64,000 nt of DNA from Hyperoplus lanceolatus (Eukaryota > Chordata > Actinopteri > Uranoscopiformes > Ammodytidae), in assembly GCA_026929865.2 (NCBI GenBank), contig CM049400.1, forward strand, positions 13,584,501 to 13,648,500. Reading direction: 5' to 3'. The notes under the pieces were generated by a model. The model did not search any database. It saw only the letters and a list, made by a program, of their open reading frames with translations, and had not been told where the DNA came from. The stretch's first letter is position 1, and each line of letters begins with the position of its first letter. Positions 14,860 to 51,098 of this stretch are shown one piece after another. The position numbers were made by a program, and so were the translations under genes.

Positions 14860-15028
14860 GTCCCATGACAGGAAGTTAAAAATAACATAACACGGAAAAG
14901 CTTTGTTTATGTTTTAAAGCCAGTTGTCAGAGGCAGACACCTCTATACTGCATATTTCGTTTGAAATCTGTTATTCAAACGGACAAAGGTCGACCTAAAA
15001 AGCCGCTGTGGGATCCGAGGTTAATAAT
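14860..15028 (+). promoter_or_regulatory. kxd1: kxd1 promoter and probable noncoding exon 1
   Basis: The sequence turns less AT-rich just before a donor (TTAATAAT followed by GTGAGT) that would end a noncoding exon at 15028. The matching acceptor is at 15341-15343, ahead of the ATG. Position inferred from splice signals only. Confidence 0.45.
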
Positions 15029-15367
15029 GTGAGTTCATGTTGCCTCGCTCGTCAGTTTAGCTCGCGTGCTAACAGGATGCTGTGCTCAGCTGTTAGAAAG
15101 TGAATAGGCTACACACGCTGCGATCGAAATAACACGGAGAAACGAAAAACAGCTGGGGAAGGGAATAACTATTTATGTGTTGAATCTAATCCGCTGTCTT
15201 CAATAACTGCATGTGTCCATTAGTTAGGCTATATGTTTAAGCTTTCCTTATTGGATCATGGTTTTAATAGGTTAGGCTACTGAGAAATAATATTAAAAAC
15301 TATTCGCAAGAGTAAATGTCTAAATACCGGGCTGTGTTTGCAGCTTTCTTCCGTCTTGATCTTCATC

Positions 15368-15811
15368 ATGGTGGAGCCCACAGCATCTGGGGTGTTCTGT
15401 AACAGGATGCTGAGCATGGTCAACTCAGAGGATGTCAACGCCATCATCCAAGCTCAGAGACACATGTGAGTGCTATATGGATTGGTCTTTGCGACTTGGA
15501 TGTGTGGCTTCTCTGCTACTTCACTCTGACAAATATTATACTTGGTTTAGTTTAGCTCACTTGCACATAAATTTCACCTTCTTTGTTAACTGGCATCAGA
15601 ATATAATTGTTGCTTTGCTGCAATACGAACACAGGCTTGACCGCTTTGAGAAAACCAACGAAATGCTGATCAACTTCAACGGGCTGTCGAACGTGCGGCT
15701 GCAGCAAATGAATGATCGGTTCCTTCTTCACACCCGCACTCTTGTGGAAATGAAGAAAGATCTGGACAGTGTTTTCAGAAGGATCCGGTAAGTCACTGAT
15801 TCCCACTGTTG

Positions 15812-15884
<73 letters not shown>

Positions 15885-16306
15885 ATGAAACTCCTCTGCT
15901 TCTCCAGGACACTTAAAGGGAAGATTGCGAAGCAGTACCCAGAAGCTTTCAGTAGTGAGTTTACTTTTTTTCTCCACTTATCATTATACAACCAATCAAC
16001 TTAAAGTCAACCCAAAATAAAAATGTCTTAAAAAAGTAAATTTTTCTCTCAGACATCCACGAGTCACCGATCCTGGAGGACGACGATGATGACTTTGACA
16101 CAGTTCCCCCCCGTGTTGCCACAACAATTACAGCCACCTCGGAGCAGAGCACAGAGTCCTGTGACACAAGTCCAGATGTGATCTCTCCTACCGTGAGCAG
16201 ATGCTCTGAAGACCTATCACAAGAGCCGCCTGACACTCCCACCTCCGATGTGCTAGAGACAGCTGTCTTACAGGACGAGGGTCCTGACTCGGTACCTGCA
16301 GAATAG
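15368..16306 (+). CDS. kxd1: KxDL motif-containing protein 1 (BORC/BLOC-1-related subunit)
   Basis: Complete CDS: 15368-15465, 15635-15787, 15908-15954, 16053-16306 = 552 nt, 183 aa (human about 176). KXD1 is a small coiled-coil subunit of BORC, the complex on the lysosome surface that recruits ARL8 for kinesin-driven movement. Visible signatures: [17 protein letters not shown] near the N-terminus, the core [15 protein letters not shown], and the KxDL motif itself (K73-K74-D75-L76) in [15 protein letters not shown]. The C-terminal part is acidic and Ser/Thr-rich ([14 protein letters not shown]). The exon containing the ATG follows a good acceptor (TTTGCAG). Intron 2 of the coding region is only 120 bp, over half of it a CA repeat. 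Confidence 0.95.
15814..15882. repeat. (CA)n microsatellite in a 120-bp kxd1 intron
   Basis: About 34 CA units between the donor at 15788 and the acceptor ending at 15907, so the repeat makes up most of the intron and runs close to the 3' splice site. Confidence 0.97.
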
Positions 16307-16980
16307 AGGGAGCACTTTGTGAATGGATCTTCGACCATATCATTATTTAAGCAGGAGGTTGTGCTGTCTATTTGAATTTGCATTGGGAAGAGCATCACAG
16401 CCTTGAGGTTAGATGTGGCTGTGAACTGTCTATGAGGACACTGGATTTTTGTTGGCATGCTCATTTGTCCTATGCCTGCACAGCTCTAAAATAACACAGA
16501 TAATACTTGAACTTGTATAGTATCTCACTATATAGATATGTGTATATCTATGGTTCTGACATTGAGCAAAAGCCCTCACTCATGTCTGATTATGTATATT
16601 TAATTTTGTTTTGTTGAAGAGATGCACACCTGACTTCTGAAGAAGTCTCTCATGATTTATGTTATCTCATTAACTGTTCTGAACCTGTAAAGATGTTGGT
16701 TGTTTTGATGCAGTTATTTTATTGGTTCCTATGTGCATTCTTGAATGTTTTTGCCAGCATTTAATCTGATGCTTTACTGATACCTGCAAAGACATTCTCT
16801 CTTTGTTTGCCTTCTCCATCACATTAGCAGGGCAGACACTCTTTGATAAGAGTGCTGGACACCAGGTTGTAAGTGGAGGATCCAAAACCTCCATTATGCC
16901 CATTAAAGATGCCGTAAAGGGAAATTCAAGCCTTAAATTGGCTCCACTTGTCATTCCTAAAATTCATTAGAAAATTCAAG
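16307..16980 (+). other. kxd1: kxd1 3' UTR region
   Basis: Noncoding sequence after the TAG. No canonical AATAAA was found here; ATTAAA near 16899 is a possible weaker signal. The SINE at 16981 probably lies at or beyond the transcript end. Confidence 0.4.
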
Positions 16981-17160
16981 GGGGCGCCCTTAGTTGGTAG
17001 GGCGTCCCCCCCCCATGGGCCTTGGCCAGCAGCGGACCCGGGTTCGATTCCAGCCCGCGGTCGTTCTCTGCATGTCACTCCCCTCTCTGCCCCATTTCAA
17101 CTCTGTCTCTACACTATCAATTAAGCATAACAATGCCAAAAAAATATCTTAAAAAAAAAG
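16981..17160 (+). mobile_element. tRNA-derived SINE
   Basis: The head has pol III box A- and B-like sequences (CCTTAGTTGGTAGGGCGT; GGGTTCGATTCC), then a body CTGCATGTCACTCCCCTCTC and an A-rich tail. The same family appears in reverse at 51362-51536. No clear target-site duplication here. Confidence 0.8.
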
Positions 17161-17539
17161 ATGAGATGCATGGATAGAACATTAAAACACCTTCAAAAGA
17201 TGGGATTATCTGCGCAGGTTTTATGTAGTATTTTGAGGTCTATAGTTCAGTTTACGTTGAGTATAAGCAACACTTCTATCATCAGAGATAATTTAAAACA
17301 TTTTGACAATTTCTATTTAAATTTTTTTTATTGGTTTAGTTCAGGGACATTGCACACTAATCAACATTCAAAATGTAAGTGAGACAGAGTTAGCCTAAGA
17401 GACAGGGCCTAAAATTGGGTAAGGGTTGCCTATAAGGTATCCAGAAAACGACATCAGGAATAAAATATATAATAGCCTACTTAGGCTAAGTGATCTTACG
17501 GTTACATTAGGCTATTGCAAAGGCTTAACTAGGCCCACT

Positions 17540-17915
17540 AGCCAGCATAAAGTTAAAAAATTGAAAATTAAATGGAACATTGTTTTTAATGGGAAAACTC
17601 CAACTGGAAATTGTGGGGAGAGGGAAACAGTAGAACCTGCTGCTGATCACAAGGTAGGCAGCGAGAGGACTGATGAAAGTTGGACTGGACAAAGTGATAA
17701 ATGTAGAGGACATATTGAGGTGTGGAGAAACGGTGGATGGGAGGAAGCTTATTTTTGTTGACAGAATCAAGTCTTATCAAAAGGCTGTGATTTTGGAATG
17801 GTTCTGGTCGAGTATATAATGTAATGACGGTGCAAATACGGAAGGGGGCAGTAATGCAACATAATGGATGGCATTGCCCATTTGCCTTTAAAACCCAAAG
17901 AAGAAGAAGAAGAGT
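17540..17915 (+). mobile_element. Probable LINE 3' tail ending in (GAA)n
   Basis: A GGGGGCAGTAATGCAAC motif and a stretch ending in AAACCCAAAGAAGAAGAAGAAG resemble the 3' ends of fish non-LTR retrotransposons. No intact domain remains, and the left edge is a guess. Confidence 0.35.
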
Positions 17916-17923
17916 TCACACAA

Positions 17924-18837
17924 GAGCTGTGTTCGGAATGCCATACTAACGTCCTACATGCGTCCTACTCATACTCATTTTGACTTCAATTTGAGTAGGC
18001 CTATGTGACGGTTGGGTATGCGAGTTTGGGTATGTGAGAAATTCCCGGATGAGTACTAACTTCCGGGAAGATTTTGGGTATGAATCGATAGTATACTTTT
18101 CCTACTCAACCGCTCCACAATGCATTGGGTCAATTCTACCCGCCCAGGAAAATGAAATATTTTCGAGCAAGTTGCTAGGCAACAACATTGTTTGGGGTTC
18201 CGCGATCTGACAACTGTACGTGCAGTCATTCATAAACTCTTACAATAGATAAGAGATGAAGATAAATACCTAACAACATTAGAGTCACTAAGTGAAATGA
18301 GTGGAGTGAGTCCGATAGTGGAGAGAGATTAGAACAGATCGCTGTTTTAAATGTCTTCTAATGTGTTTTATGTATTTTAATCTTGCCCCTGTAAAGCACT
18401 TTGAGTGGCCTTGTGTTTTAATTGTGCTATATAAATAAACGTGCCTTGTTCCACACACCGCAGCTCGTCCAGCTCAACTCACAGACAGCTGAGTGCTGTC
18501 TACTCGTCTGATGAGCCGGACAGAGAGCGTCGGAGGGATCCTCCGCCTCAAAACATAATTATAAAACAAGAGGTCTAAAACACAGATGATGAACACAGGA
18601 CTGTAAAAATCTAGTTCAATATCTTACCTGTAGAGGGCGGTTATAAGCTTAACAGTGTCTAAACTGCCTGAATCTTATAAGAAGAAGAAGAAATTCTTCA
18701 TTGCTTGAGTATACTTCAACTGAAAACGTTTCGACGCAGCTCGCATACACAATCGATCTTTGAGTAGAGAGTATGCAGTATATAGATGGTGAGTATGTAG
18801 GATGTAGCACGCTAGTATGGCGTTCCGAACACAGCCC
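17924..18837. mobile_element. TIR DNA transposon remnant between kxd1 and ergic2
   Basis: Terminal inverted repeats GAGCTGTGTTCGGAATGCC at the left and, read inward, GGGCTGTGTTCGGAACGCC at the right, with similarity continuing through CATACTA. No transposase frame and no certain target-site duplication. Inside, 18380-18445 (AAAGCACTTTGAGTGGCCTT, then ATATAAATAAA) looks like a LINE/SINE 3' tail. Confidence 0.65.
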
Positions 18838-18849
18838 TACTATCTATGG

Positions 18850-19229
18850 TTCACACTGAAGCTGGTCCACAACCGGTTTTTTACAGTCCATGGCCACCCA
18901 CAACACATTCACACCGGGTACAGTCTTAATGTTTGACTGGGAAAAGGGCACTTTAACTTCGGACTGCGCAAACGGTAAAATAGACGTTTTTATTTCAGTT
19001 CTTTGTCGTCATATTTTGGTTTTATACACCGGCCAGTAACAGTTAGAGTTAGCGGCTGTTAGCTCGGGGTGCTAAGAGCTGTCATGTTCGACGTCAGCAC
19101 AGAGAGGAAACGTAAACTTTTCTTAGCGGTTGTCCCTGAAAACAACAACTGACGCTAACAACCAACTAGCTATAAGTAACTACACTTTATGAGGGAGTCC
19201 CCTGGAGCTGCACCAACGCCGCTTCCAAA
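18850..19229 (+). promoter_or_regulatory. ergic2: ergic2 promoter / 5' UTR
   Basis: About 380 bp of moderately GC-rich sequence between the TIR element and the ATG. It has no TATA box in an obvious place. The 5' UTR appears continuous with the ATG exon, because no better upstream donor/acceptor pair is evident. Confidence 0.4.
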
Positions 19230-22200
19230 ATGAGGAGACTGACCAAGAAAAAGGCTCTGACTCTGGTGAAGGAGCTGGACGCCTTCCCCAAAGTCCCCGA
19301 AAGCTACGTGGAGTCCACAGCCAGCGGCGGGACAGGTACAAACACACTAACACGGACCTACCAACGGCTCCTTTTACTGTGACTCAGTTTGATAGTCTAC
19401 TTCTCTCCAGTGTCTCTGATAGCATTCGCTCTCATGGCCGCCCTCGCCTTCTTGGAGTTCTTCGTGTACAGAGACACCTGGATGAAGTACGAGTACGAGG
19501 TGGACAAAGACTTCAGCAGGTGAGTGAGAGCCGAGCAGGTGCGCGTGCTTACTGCGCTTCGACCCCGCGTGCCTCCTTCTCCTAACTGTTCTTCTTCACT
19601 TACAGTAAAATGAAGATAAATGTTGACATGACAGTGGCCATGCGATGCCAATGTAAGTACAGCAAATTAACATTATATTTGTATTTCAGCTGTAGAAAAC
19701 ACGTTTGGTTGAGAGAGAAGTCATTTTATGATTGTGTATATGGTTGGGTGCAGACATAGGTGCTGATGTCCTAGATCTGGCAGAAACCATGGTTGCTTCT
19801 GAGGGCTTGAAATATGAAGCTGTGAGTATAAGCGCCTCCAATTATTTATCTGCATTATAAAGATTGAGTGGGGGAAAAAACTGCATTAAATCCATCAATT
19901 TCTTTGCTGCATTTTAGGTAAACTTCGAGCTCTCCCCACAGCAAAGATTATGGCACATGTAAGATAATTTTTTTTAAGCTTGCATTACAATTAGACTACT
20001 ACAGCACACATGTATTCTCCATCTGTGTTAGGTAAAATTCAGTTGTCATTTATTATTTATTTGTATTTATTTATTATTCTTTCGGACAATTCCACACAAT
20101 ACACAATTTTCTCTTTCATATCTTCATACATCTTACTTTGTGTTGTCCGAAGGGTGACGGAAGAAGCCAAAGGCTTATCAGGTCCCGCCCCCATTTTCAT
20201 CAGATTCGGATTTAGATACACAGATACACAGTTATTGTTTCAGAAAATTATAAAAATAAAAAATAAAACAAACAATAAAAAAATAAGAAAAAAAACAAAC
20301 AAACAGACGCGTGTTTTCAACACGCGGTCAATGGCATTTAGAGACCAACTTAGCAGTTCTCAGCTCAGTTCAGTTTGTCTGTGACAATGTAAAGTGTGAA
20401 GTGGCCTTGTATGTGGCCTGTTCAATTTCTTATCTGGTAGTCTAAACACATCTGCAAAAGTATTCAAAAAACATACAAGTCTGTCTTCTGGCCTCTATTA
20501 TTCGTTACAATATTGTTATGATAGTGACATTCACATTGTGCTCAGCTTATTAGTCTGTAATTTTCAATACTTTTTGAAACATAATTTGTTTTGAAATTGC
20601 GCAAACTGCAACTCCCTTCATCAAGTTCATTCCACAGCTTAATACCCTTTACAGAAATCGAAAAGGATCTAAGTGTGGTCCATATATTTTTCTCAGTGAA
20701 TTTTCCTTTTCTTCTTAAATCATGTGAAACTCCTTTCTTCAAACATTACTTGTAAACTGTTAGGAAGGCTTTTTTTTGAAGCCTTGTAAATAATTTGTAC
20801 GGTGTGGTAATTTACCACATCACGTAATTTGCGAATTCTACCTTCAATAAAGAAGTTATTAGTGTGTGCCCTGTAATTGGCTTGGTATATAATTCTTATT
20901 GCTTTTTTTTGAAGAATCTCCAAGGGGTGCAATTTACCTTTGTAAGTGTTTCCCCACACCTAAGCACAGTAATGCAGATGTGGGGAAACCAAACTCCAGT
21001 ATAATGTTAGTAAAGCCTTTTGATTGAAAAAATGTTGTGCGTTAAGTGACACACTGTACTTTCCAAGGTCCTGGTACAGTATTTACAAATCAGCAGACCA
21101 TTGAGGGCATTGTCTGTAACTCCGAAGGTATAGCCCAAACAGTGAATTCATAAAACGGTAATTGATTTGACCTGATATATACAGAGGTGAAGTGTATAAG
21201 TTCTTGTTATGAGGATAATTCAAAGCATACATTGAAGAAGATGTTACATCCATTGAATGGGTTTTGTTTCATTCCAAGTGAGTCTTGTTTTAACAAGTCT
21301 CTGTCCCTCACTATTAGGACACTTCTACACATCCAGGAGCGTCTGAGAGTGGAGCACGCTCTCCAGGACGTGCTCTTCAAGGCGGCCATAAAAGAAGCGC
21401 CTCCTGCTCAGCCTCAGAGGTACAGCATCTTAAGGATGAACTCTTGACTGTTTTGCTGCTAAAATATGGTTGAAAACACAATCACAAAGATAAGCACAGA
21501 AGTGTTCCACCTTCCTGTATATATTGTTATTGTAATTATTCATTCTGCTCCATGTTGCTCCGTCTCCCAAAAGCAATGACAACCCGGCTTCCCTCAGGGC
21601 CTGCAGGATCCATGGACATATGTATGTCAACAAGGTGGCAGGAAATTTCCATGTTACTGTTGGAAAGTATGTATCTAGATGCACACGGGATGAGTTATGC
21701 GGTTACAAGTATTTTGCATCTGTCCAGACCACCTAACATTGTCTTAATTCCTCCTTGCACAGGGCGATCCCACATCCCAGAGGCCATGCTCATCTAGCTG
21801 CACTAGTCAGCCACGATTGTGAGTTCATTATTTTCTATCTTCTACTTTTATGTATGTTTTCATACTTAAAGATTGAACTGCTGTGACAAATGAAATGAAG
21901 CATTCACCTTCACATGGTGATAGTTATTCATTTGACATTGTGTTACAGCATATAACTTTTCCCACCGCATTGACCACCTGTCCTTCGGAGAAGCGATTCC
22001 TGGGATTATCAGCCCTTTGGACGGTACGGAGAAGGTCTCTCCTGATGGTACGTCTGTGCGGTCAATCATGAACACATATTCATCAATGAGCTCTGTTTCG
22101 TTTTTTTGTCTATCTTTTATAACTATTTTAGAGGGACTGGAGAATTGATATGTTTTCTGGTTAATATTTCCAGCTAACCACATGTTTCAGTACTTCATCA

Positions 22201-23464
22201 CCATAGTGCCAACAAAACTGAACACCTACAAAGTGTCTGCAGAAACACATCAGTACTCAGTCACTGAGCAGGTAGGTTTGAATACCGCCCATGTTTTGCA
22301 TATTGTAGTTGTTTGATGTGCAACAGCCAAGTGAATATGTTTTTGTTTCCTCTTGTTGTTCTGCAGGACCGAGCGATAAACCACGCTGCAGGCAGCCACG
22401 GAGTCTCGGGGATCTTTATGAAATACGATATCAGCTCGCTAATGGTCAAAGTCACTGAGCAGCACATGCCTCTTTGGCAGTTCCTTGTCCGACTCTGTGG
22501 CATCATCGGAGGCATTTTCTCCACCACAGGTAGGTAAACTCTCTCATAAACACTGAAATGCACTCTATCGTGGTTTAGCCTTTTACTTTATGTGCTGACT
22601 GTTTTCATACTGCAGCTTTGCTTGATTGCTTTCCCTGCCTCCGAGCAGCCATTTTAATTTATCGAATTAACGACCCTATGATAATCAACTCTCAGACACG
22701 CGGTGAGGATGAGCAATCCATCACAGTGGACTTTTTTTTTTATATTTGAATGAAAGTTCAGTAATTCTAATAGTAGTGAGCATAGCAGGGGTTGTTTTTG
22801 AAAGATCTTATTAGGTTTTACCATTTGTTTACAAGCAAGACATAAGACTAACCGTAAAAGTCTTGGAATCTTATCCACAAAGTAGTAAGAAAACCACCCT
22901 TCTTAAAACTGGATTGGCAGGTGTTCTCACCGATGTATTTAAGAAAATGTGAAGTGGTGATGAATTTGTTGTCATTACCTGATTAACTGTCCCAAAGATG
23001 AGAGTTAGTGGCAAAGCTAGAAGTTTAAATTATAGACGAATAATCCTGCTTGCGAGGGAAGACATTCAATCCTAAATGACTAAAACATCTTAAAAGGAGA
23101 CACAAATCCTTTTTATATATTAATATTCATGGAAGTAGACATGACTCAACAGCTACCACACTCAACTTAAACCAAGTTATCTTCTCTCTTGAAGGCATGC
23201 TTCATGGCATGGTTGGATTCTTGGTTGATGTAATCTGCTGTCGTTTCCAAATGGGAATCTACAGTCATATTAAGGTATGCAATGACCGGAACATTAACCT
23301 TTGAGTCACTATTTGTTTTGAATTTAAATTCATTTTATATTAGTATTAATGTTTCCATTCTCCTTCCTCAGGAGGCTCCTCCTCTGAATGAGCAGGTAGA
23401 TGGTGAAGCCCTGGCTCCTACAGAAAACAACACCCAAACAATAAACTCAGCTGTGGCCGACTGA
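19230..23464 (+). CDS. ergic2: ER-Golgi intermediate compartment protein 2
   Basis: Complete CDS, 13 exons: 19230-19335, 19411-19519, 19606-19652, 19754-19821, 19918-19958, 21318-21419, 21574-21666, 21763-21818, 21949-22047, 22174-22271, 22367-22529, 23195-23274, 23372-23464 = 1155 nt, 384 aa (human 377). ERGIC2 (Erv41 family) cycles between ER and Golgi in COPII/COPI vesicles with ERGIC3 and helps retrieve lumenal cargo. It starts MRRLTKKKALTLVKELDAFP (cytosolic). The first membrane span is about residues 36-55 (VSLIAFALMAALAFLEFFVY). The lumenal domain includes CRIHGHMYVNKVAGNFHV and YNFSHRIDHLSFG. The second span is near residues 312-345 (FLVRLCGIIGGIFSTTG), followed by a short polar cytosolic tail. 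Intron 5 carries a reversed LINE fragment. Confidence 0.97.
20040..20985 (-). mobile_element. 5'-truncated CR1-like LINE (RT C-terminus and 3' UTR) in ergic2 intron 5
   Basis: On the minus strand, VWGNTYKGKLHPLEILQKKA begins a stretch typical of the C-terminal region of non-LTR reverse transcriptases. It continues in another frame to KGIKLWNELDEGS and a stop near 20542, followed by a 3' UTR and an AAATAAAT-type tail near 20040-20080. The frame is broken at least once, so it is dead. Clade (CR1/Rex1-like) from memory only. Confidence 0.7.
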
Positions 23465-24045
23465 CGGCTCACCATCTTTGCCTGACCCACCAGACAGCAG
23501 GGAGATGTTGGGAAAATGTTTACATGTTGTTTTATTACGGATGTGTAAATATTTAACATTTTTGAAAATTGTTATTGGGTATATGTAAGATGTTTTTCCA
23601 CATGTGAAGGAGGTTATCAATACCTCCCAAATGATCTGTAACCTTTACTGAAAAAATGTAGCAGATTGTCATTCATGATTGTAGATCATGGCCTCCAGAT
23701 GGTACCTGGTGCCACAGCCCTTGGTGCACCTGTTAATTTATTTTGAATAATTAGACCTTTTTCTAAGGGTGACACGGATCATGTGTTAGCTTAATTAAAA
23801 TTTAGCTGACAGGTATGTTTTAACATGTGAAAGAGGGAGATAAAATGACCAGCATAGTTCTGTTCTACTTAAGGCTGAAAAGAGGCCTGGTCAGCTAAAA
23901 TAAAGGGGAAACCCATAAGGGCATGCAGGGCCTTTTTGGAGGGTAATTGTCAGAAAAGAAGAAGGGTTTTTAAATTGTTCCACAGGTGTGTATGTGCACA
24001 TGATTGAAACAGATGTTGAATAAAATCTACCTTCAACTTTGAGAA
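23465..24045 (+). other. ergic2: ergic2 3' UTR with poly(A) signal at 24019-24024
   Basis: Noncoding sequence from the TGA to AATAAA in GTTGAATAAAATCTACC. A later AATAAA near 24460 could serve as an alternative end. Confidence 0.6.
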
Positions 24046-26664
24046 ATGAACCAGAGAACATTTAACAATTTCTACTCAACAAATTTACCAAGTAATTAAT
24101 CGACTAATTGTTTTTTGATAAATACCGCTATATAAATTATTTTAGTATTGTAAAGGTTTTGTATTCACTGCAAAAAAGTCAAAATAATATTTTACACCAT
24201 GTCAAGAGTTTATTTGACAGTATTTCAGAATATCTTTCAGTAAACAAGTTTTTTTGTTTTTTAGCAAAATGTAATATATCAGTACTGTCGCATTTCATAA
24301 AAATAGTTGTTCACGTCTTTGAAACTACAGTATCAATGATACAGTAAACCATATTTGTAGGAATACAGCTGTACAAGGTGAATAGTACACAATTAACACT
24401 ACACAGTTATACTTGATCGCAATGGGGATTTATGGACGTGCCATCCTTCGCAGGTTCCAATAAAGCAGTTTTTTGTTTCTGTATACAAAATCACTTATAG
24501 CAGGCCAGGGGACGGAGACAGAGGTCTGGGTCACATATTCTTTAACCTTTTGGCATTTGAACATAAAGTAAACACATTTCTACAGCCAAATGGCCTGTCG
24601 TCATGCTCCTCGCTGTTGACCACTTTATCACATGACAGCTCAGAAACATCCAGAACACACGTTTTAATCAGAAACTGCCGCAGGTCAGGATCCGTCTTGA
24701 TGCTTTCTGCACCAGAGTATCAGTCTGCAGGTGCATCATCTTGTTAAAGCATGTTACCTGTAGGCTGATTCCAGTACAGCTTGGATGTGCCATCTTGCTG
24801 CATTCAGTTTGTTACAATGCGTTGTGATTTATTTTGTTCTAAAAACCCCTCTGGTCCATAACGCAACAGCTCTGGTGATTCATTTTCAATGAATAAATTA
24901 TATCAACATGGAGAAATGCAGGACTGCAGTGAAATGCAGTGACTACATCTCCAATGTCTCTATTTAATAGCAGCATAATTCAACTCTGCCAGGAGCAAAA
25001 CTGTATGATCCAACACACTTTTTCACTGCATTTGTGTTTCACAGATCATCAAGTCTTGGCTTCAGATTGAGTGAGCACTGGTACTGCCTGCCACAATGAA
25101 AGCATGTTTTGTTTTACAGAAGAGATGAATAAAGCTGCAAAAAGACTCATCTGAAAGAACGGTCCACTTTGATAATGATCCTGTCTGGATAAACGTTCAC
25201 CGCCTCACTCTCCCAGAAGAGGATGAGATGCTACAGGCTACATTTTATCCCTATTTAAGCACTAGGAGACAAGGGCAATCATTGACATTGATACGCTATA
25301 CAGCTGAGTGCATCAATATAACTGTAAATGCTGCTTGGTGTTAAGTCAGTAGAAAACAGTCTCCACAACTCAACAGTTTGCTGATATGCGCGCATGGTCA
25401 CTAATATCAGTTTTGCATTCAATTCCCAAAACAAATCGCGACAGCTCTGCATTAGTCTGAGTAAGGCACTAAGCCCCACCTCATAACCACCGGCTTCCCC
25501 TCCCACACACCAATGCCCCCCTCCCACAGTGATGTGGTACACTTAGCACAGTAAAAGGCATAGAAATGGGAAATATAGACTGGACATAATTATCCCGTTG
25601 AGCATTAAATTAATACGACACAGCTTATTATTCTGCACATTGACTTGCATGATCGAGTTGTGATCAAGTGGTGAACATAACTCAGAATAGTATTTTGAGT
25701 TCATACATTGCCATCCGTTTTCAGTCACTCAAGAGTTCCATTAAAATGAAATAAAGATTTACTTGTCTTACATGTGCACCAACTTTTCAGCTCCACAGAG
25801 GAAATCCTCACTTTATTTCTAAAAAGACACGTGAGTCCCTGTATAATGTCATGGTGGTTTATATCCATGCACACGACCACTGCCTCCCTCAGCAGTCTGG
25901 GTTTGGTGACTTGCACAGTCTTTGATATGTAGTTATAGACGAGGCCATGGAAATAGTGATCCTTTGTTTCTCTTTTCTTTACAATGTATCTAACTACAAC
26001 ACTGCCTCAAAAAACACCAACAGTTAGGTTTTTGAGATTAGCAAATGTACATATTTTTCACATCTTTACATTTACAGTATATGATATAATGGTAGGCATG
26101 TGCGATCTAACATATGTCGGGTTTAACCGGTGGTCACTTGGGTCGGTGCCATGTCGTCCAGCCTCTGGCTGGCAGATTTGTAGTCTCACTCTTCCCACTG
26201 CGCAGAGAAACTGGAACAAAAGTAAATCTCTGTATGTACATAGTATGTCTCTCCTGTGAGGAACTTCGTTCCATCTGAGGTCATGTTGCAAAAACCAATC
26301 TGAGCCAGATACGGTTTGAGCAGTTAAAGGTACACGTTGAAAGCACAGCTCTGACCAGAATCAAACATGGTGGCTCCATCTTTGATCAGACCATTAACTG
26401 CATTTGAGAGTCCAGAGTGACTATATAATGAGTAGTCTCCATCATTTTTATACTGTATGTTACAGTAGCAGTGAAAGTTCCTCTGTTTTTAAGGTGGCGG
26501 GTGTGTAATAATTATCTCATAAGAACAAAGAAAACATAAAATATGATGGAGAAGAAAACAGGACAATAATAGAGGGCAAGGGAAAAGCACTGTATCAGAC
26601 ATCTGATGGTGAACTGAATGAGGAGCCAGACAGTGTGATCCGGTCCATACCAGCAAGATCCAAT
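24046..26664 (-). other. magi2: Convergent spacer and presumed magi2 3' UTR
   Basis: Runs from the ergic2 end to the magi2 stop at 26665-26667. Minus-strand AATAAA candidates (TTTATT on plus) occur at 25812-25817 and 24828-24833, so the magi2 3' UTR may be 0.85 to 1.85 kb. Open frames here have no recognisable domain. No repeat element recognised. Confidence 0.45.
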
Positions 26665-49793
<23,129 letters not shown>

Positions 49794-50615
49794 CTGAAAG
49801 GGGGGAGAAAACAGGGACCAGTCAGTGAAGTCAGTTTTTATGCTGAGATCATAAGAAGGAAAGTAGACACTAAAGAACTACTGACGGGAGACAACATGAA
49901 TCTCAGGGCTCACAACTAGACGCTCCCAAATTGCCCCTTTAATGGACAGACAACACTTCGATCTGCAGGGGTGGCTTGTTCATGGAGACACGAATCACAC
50001 CACAGACATCAATACAAAGGCAGGGAGGAGAGAAGAAAACATTTAAATAGTCTGACACATCTCATCCAGACTTCTCAATCTTTCATTCTCTTTATTTTGT
50101 TGTTTGCCAAATCCTTAAAGGCTATATACTTTCCTAATACTAATGTTTGACTCAATTTTTCGTTCCTCCACCCACTAATTTACGCCCTGGGTGGCTTCCA
50201 TGGCTGTGTGTTAATTTTCTCCTCTGGTTCACTGTTCCCAACTCACTTCATCCATCTCTTTGCTGATTTAGCTCTTCCTTCTCCGTTGTAAAATAACTGG
50301 GTCAAGGCACCGCAAAAACTTCTGCACTCTATGCCCTATTCTTCTAATTTACTTCTCACAACATTTCACTGACACACACATTTATACACAAATGAGTTCC
50401 CTTTGACGGTGTATGCAAAATGCAGGATGCTTTGACATTCAGTTTTCACTAAGGCATAAAGACAAACCAACAAGGGGATTGACCTTGCACTATAATTGAT
50501 TGATTGTCTTTATTTTCGAACATGCAAGCAATAAAACATTTTTTAAAAATCATAATAGATGAATAAATAAATAAACTAAATGCAAAAAAAATTAAATAAA
50601 AAACAACAACAACTT

Positions 50616-50618
<3 letters not shown>

Positions 50619-50657
<39 letters not shown>

Positions 50658-50672
50658 CTCTCTCTCTCTCTG
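50619..50672. repeat. (CA)n(CT)n compound microsatellite
   Basis: CA run passing directly into a CT run. Confidence 0.95.
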
Positions 50673-51029
50673 CCTAAACTATACCTCTCCCACTCAGACA
50701 TTTAATAGACAACTACAGTGCTTTTAATTAGCATTCATCAGTGACAGTTCTTGAAAGGTTGATCTTCCTCTCTCATAATAATTCATCCTTAGGTCTTGTA
50801 TTCAAAGAGTTTAATTCATTAAATTCTTATGTCTTTAGTTGGACAATTTCAACAGGAAAATTAAGCATTCTAAAGATTAAATATAAAAATACTAATGTCA
50901 TATTGAAAAAGATGACAAATACGATAACAATAGGGCACTTGGTTTGACCCTGAGCTTATTACAAACACACACACACATACACACATGAAGAAACATGAAA
51001 CTGACAACTTACTGGTGGTAGAATATATA

Positions 51030-51031
<2 letters not shown>

Positions 51032-51095
<64 letters not shown>

Positions 51096-51098
51096 TGT
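51032..51098. repeat. (GT)n(GA)n compound microsatellite
   Basis: GT run followed by a GA run and further GT-rich sequence to about 51116. Confidence 0.95.

Noticed and set aside
16981-17050. A tRNA gene
   Set aside because: Box A and B are present, but the cloverleaf is degraded and the body and tail are those of a SINE with another copy in the window.
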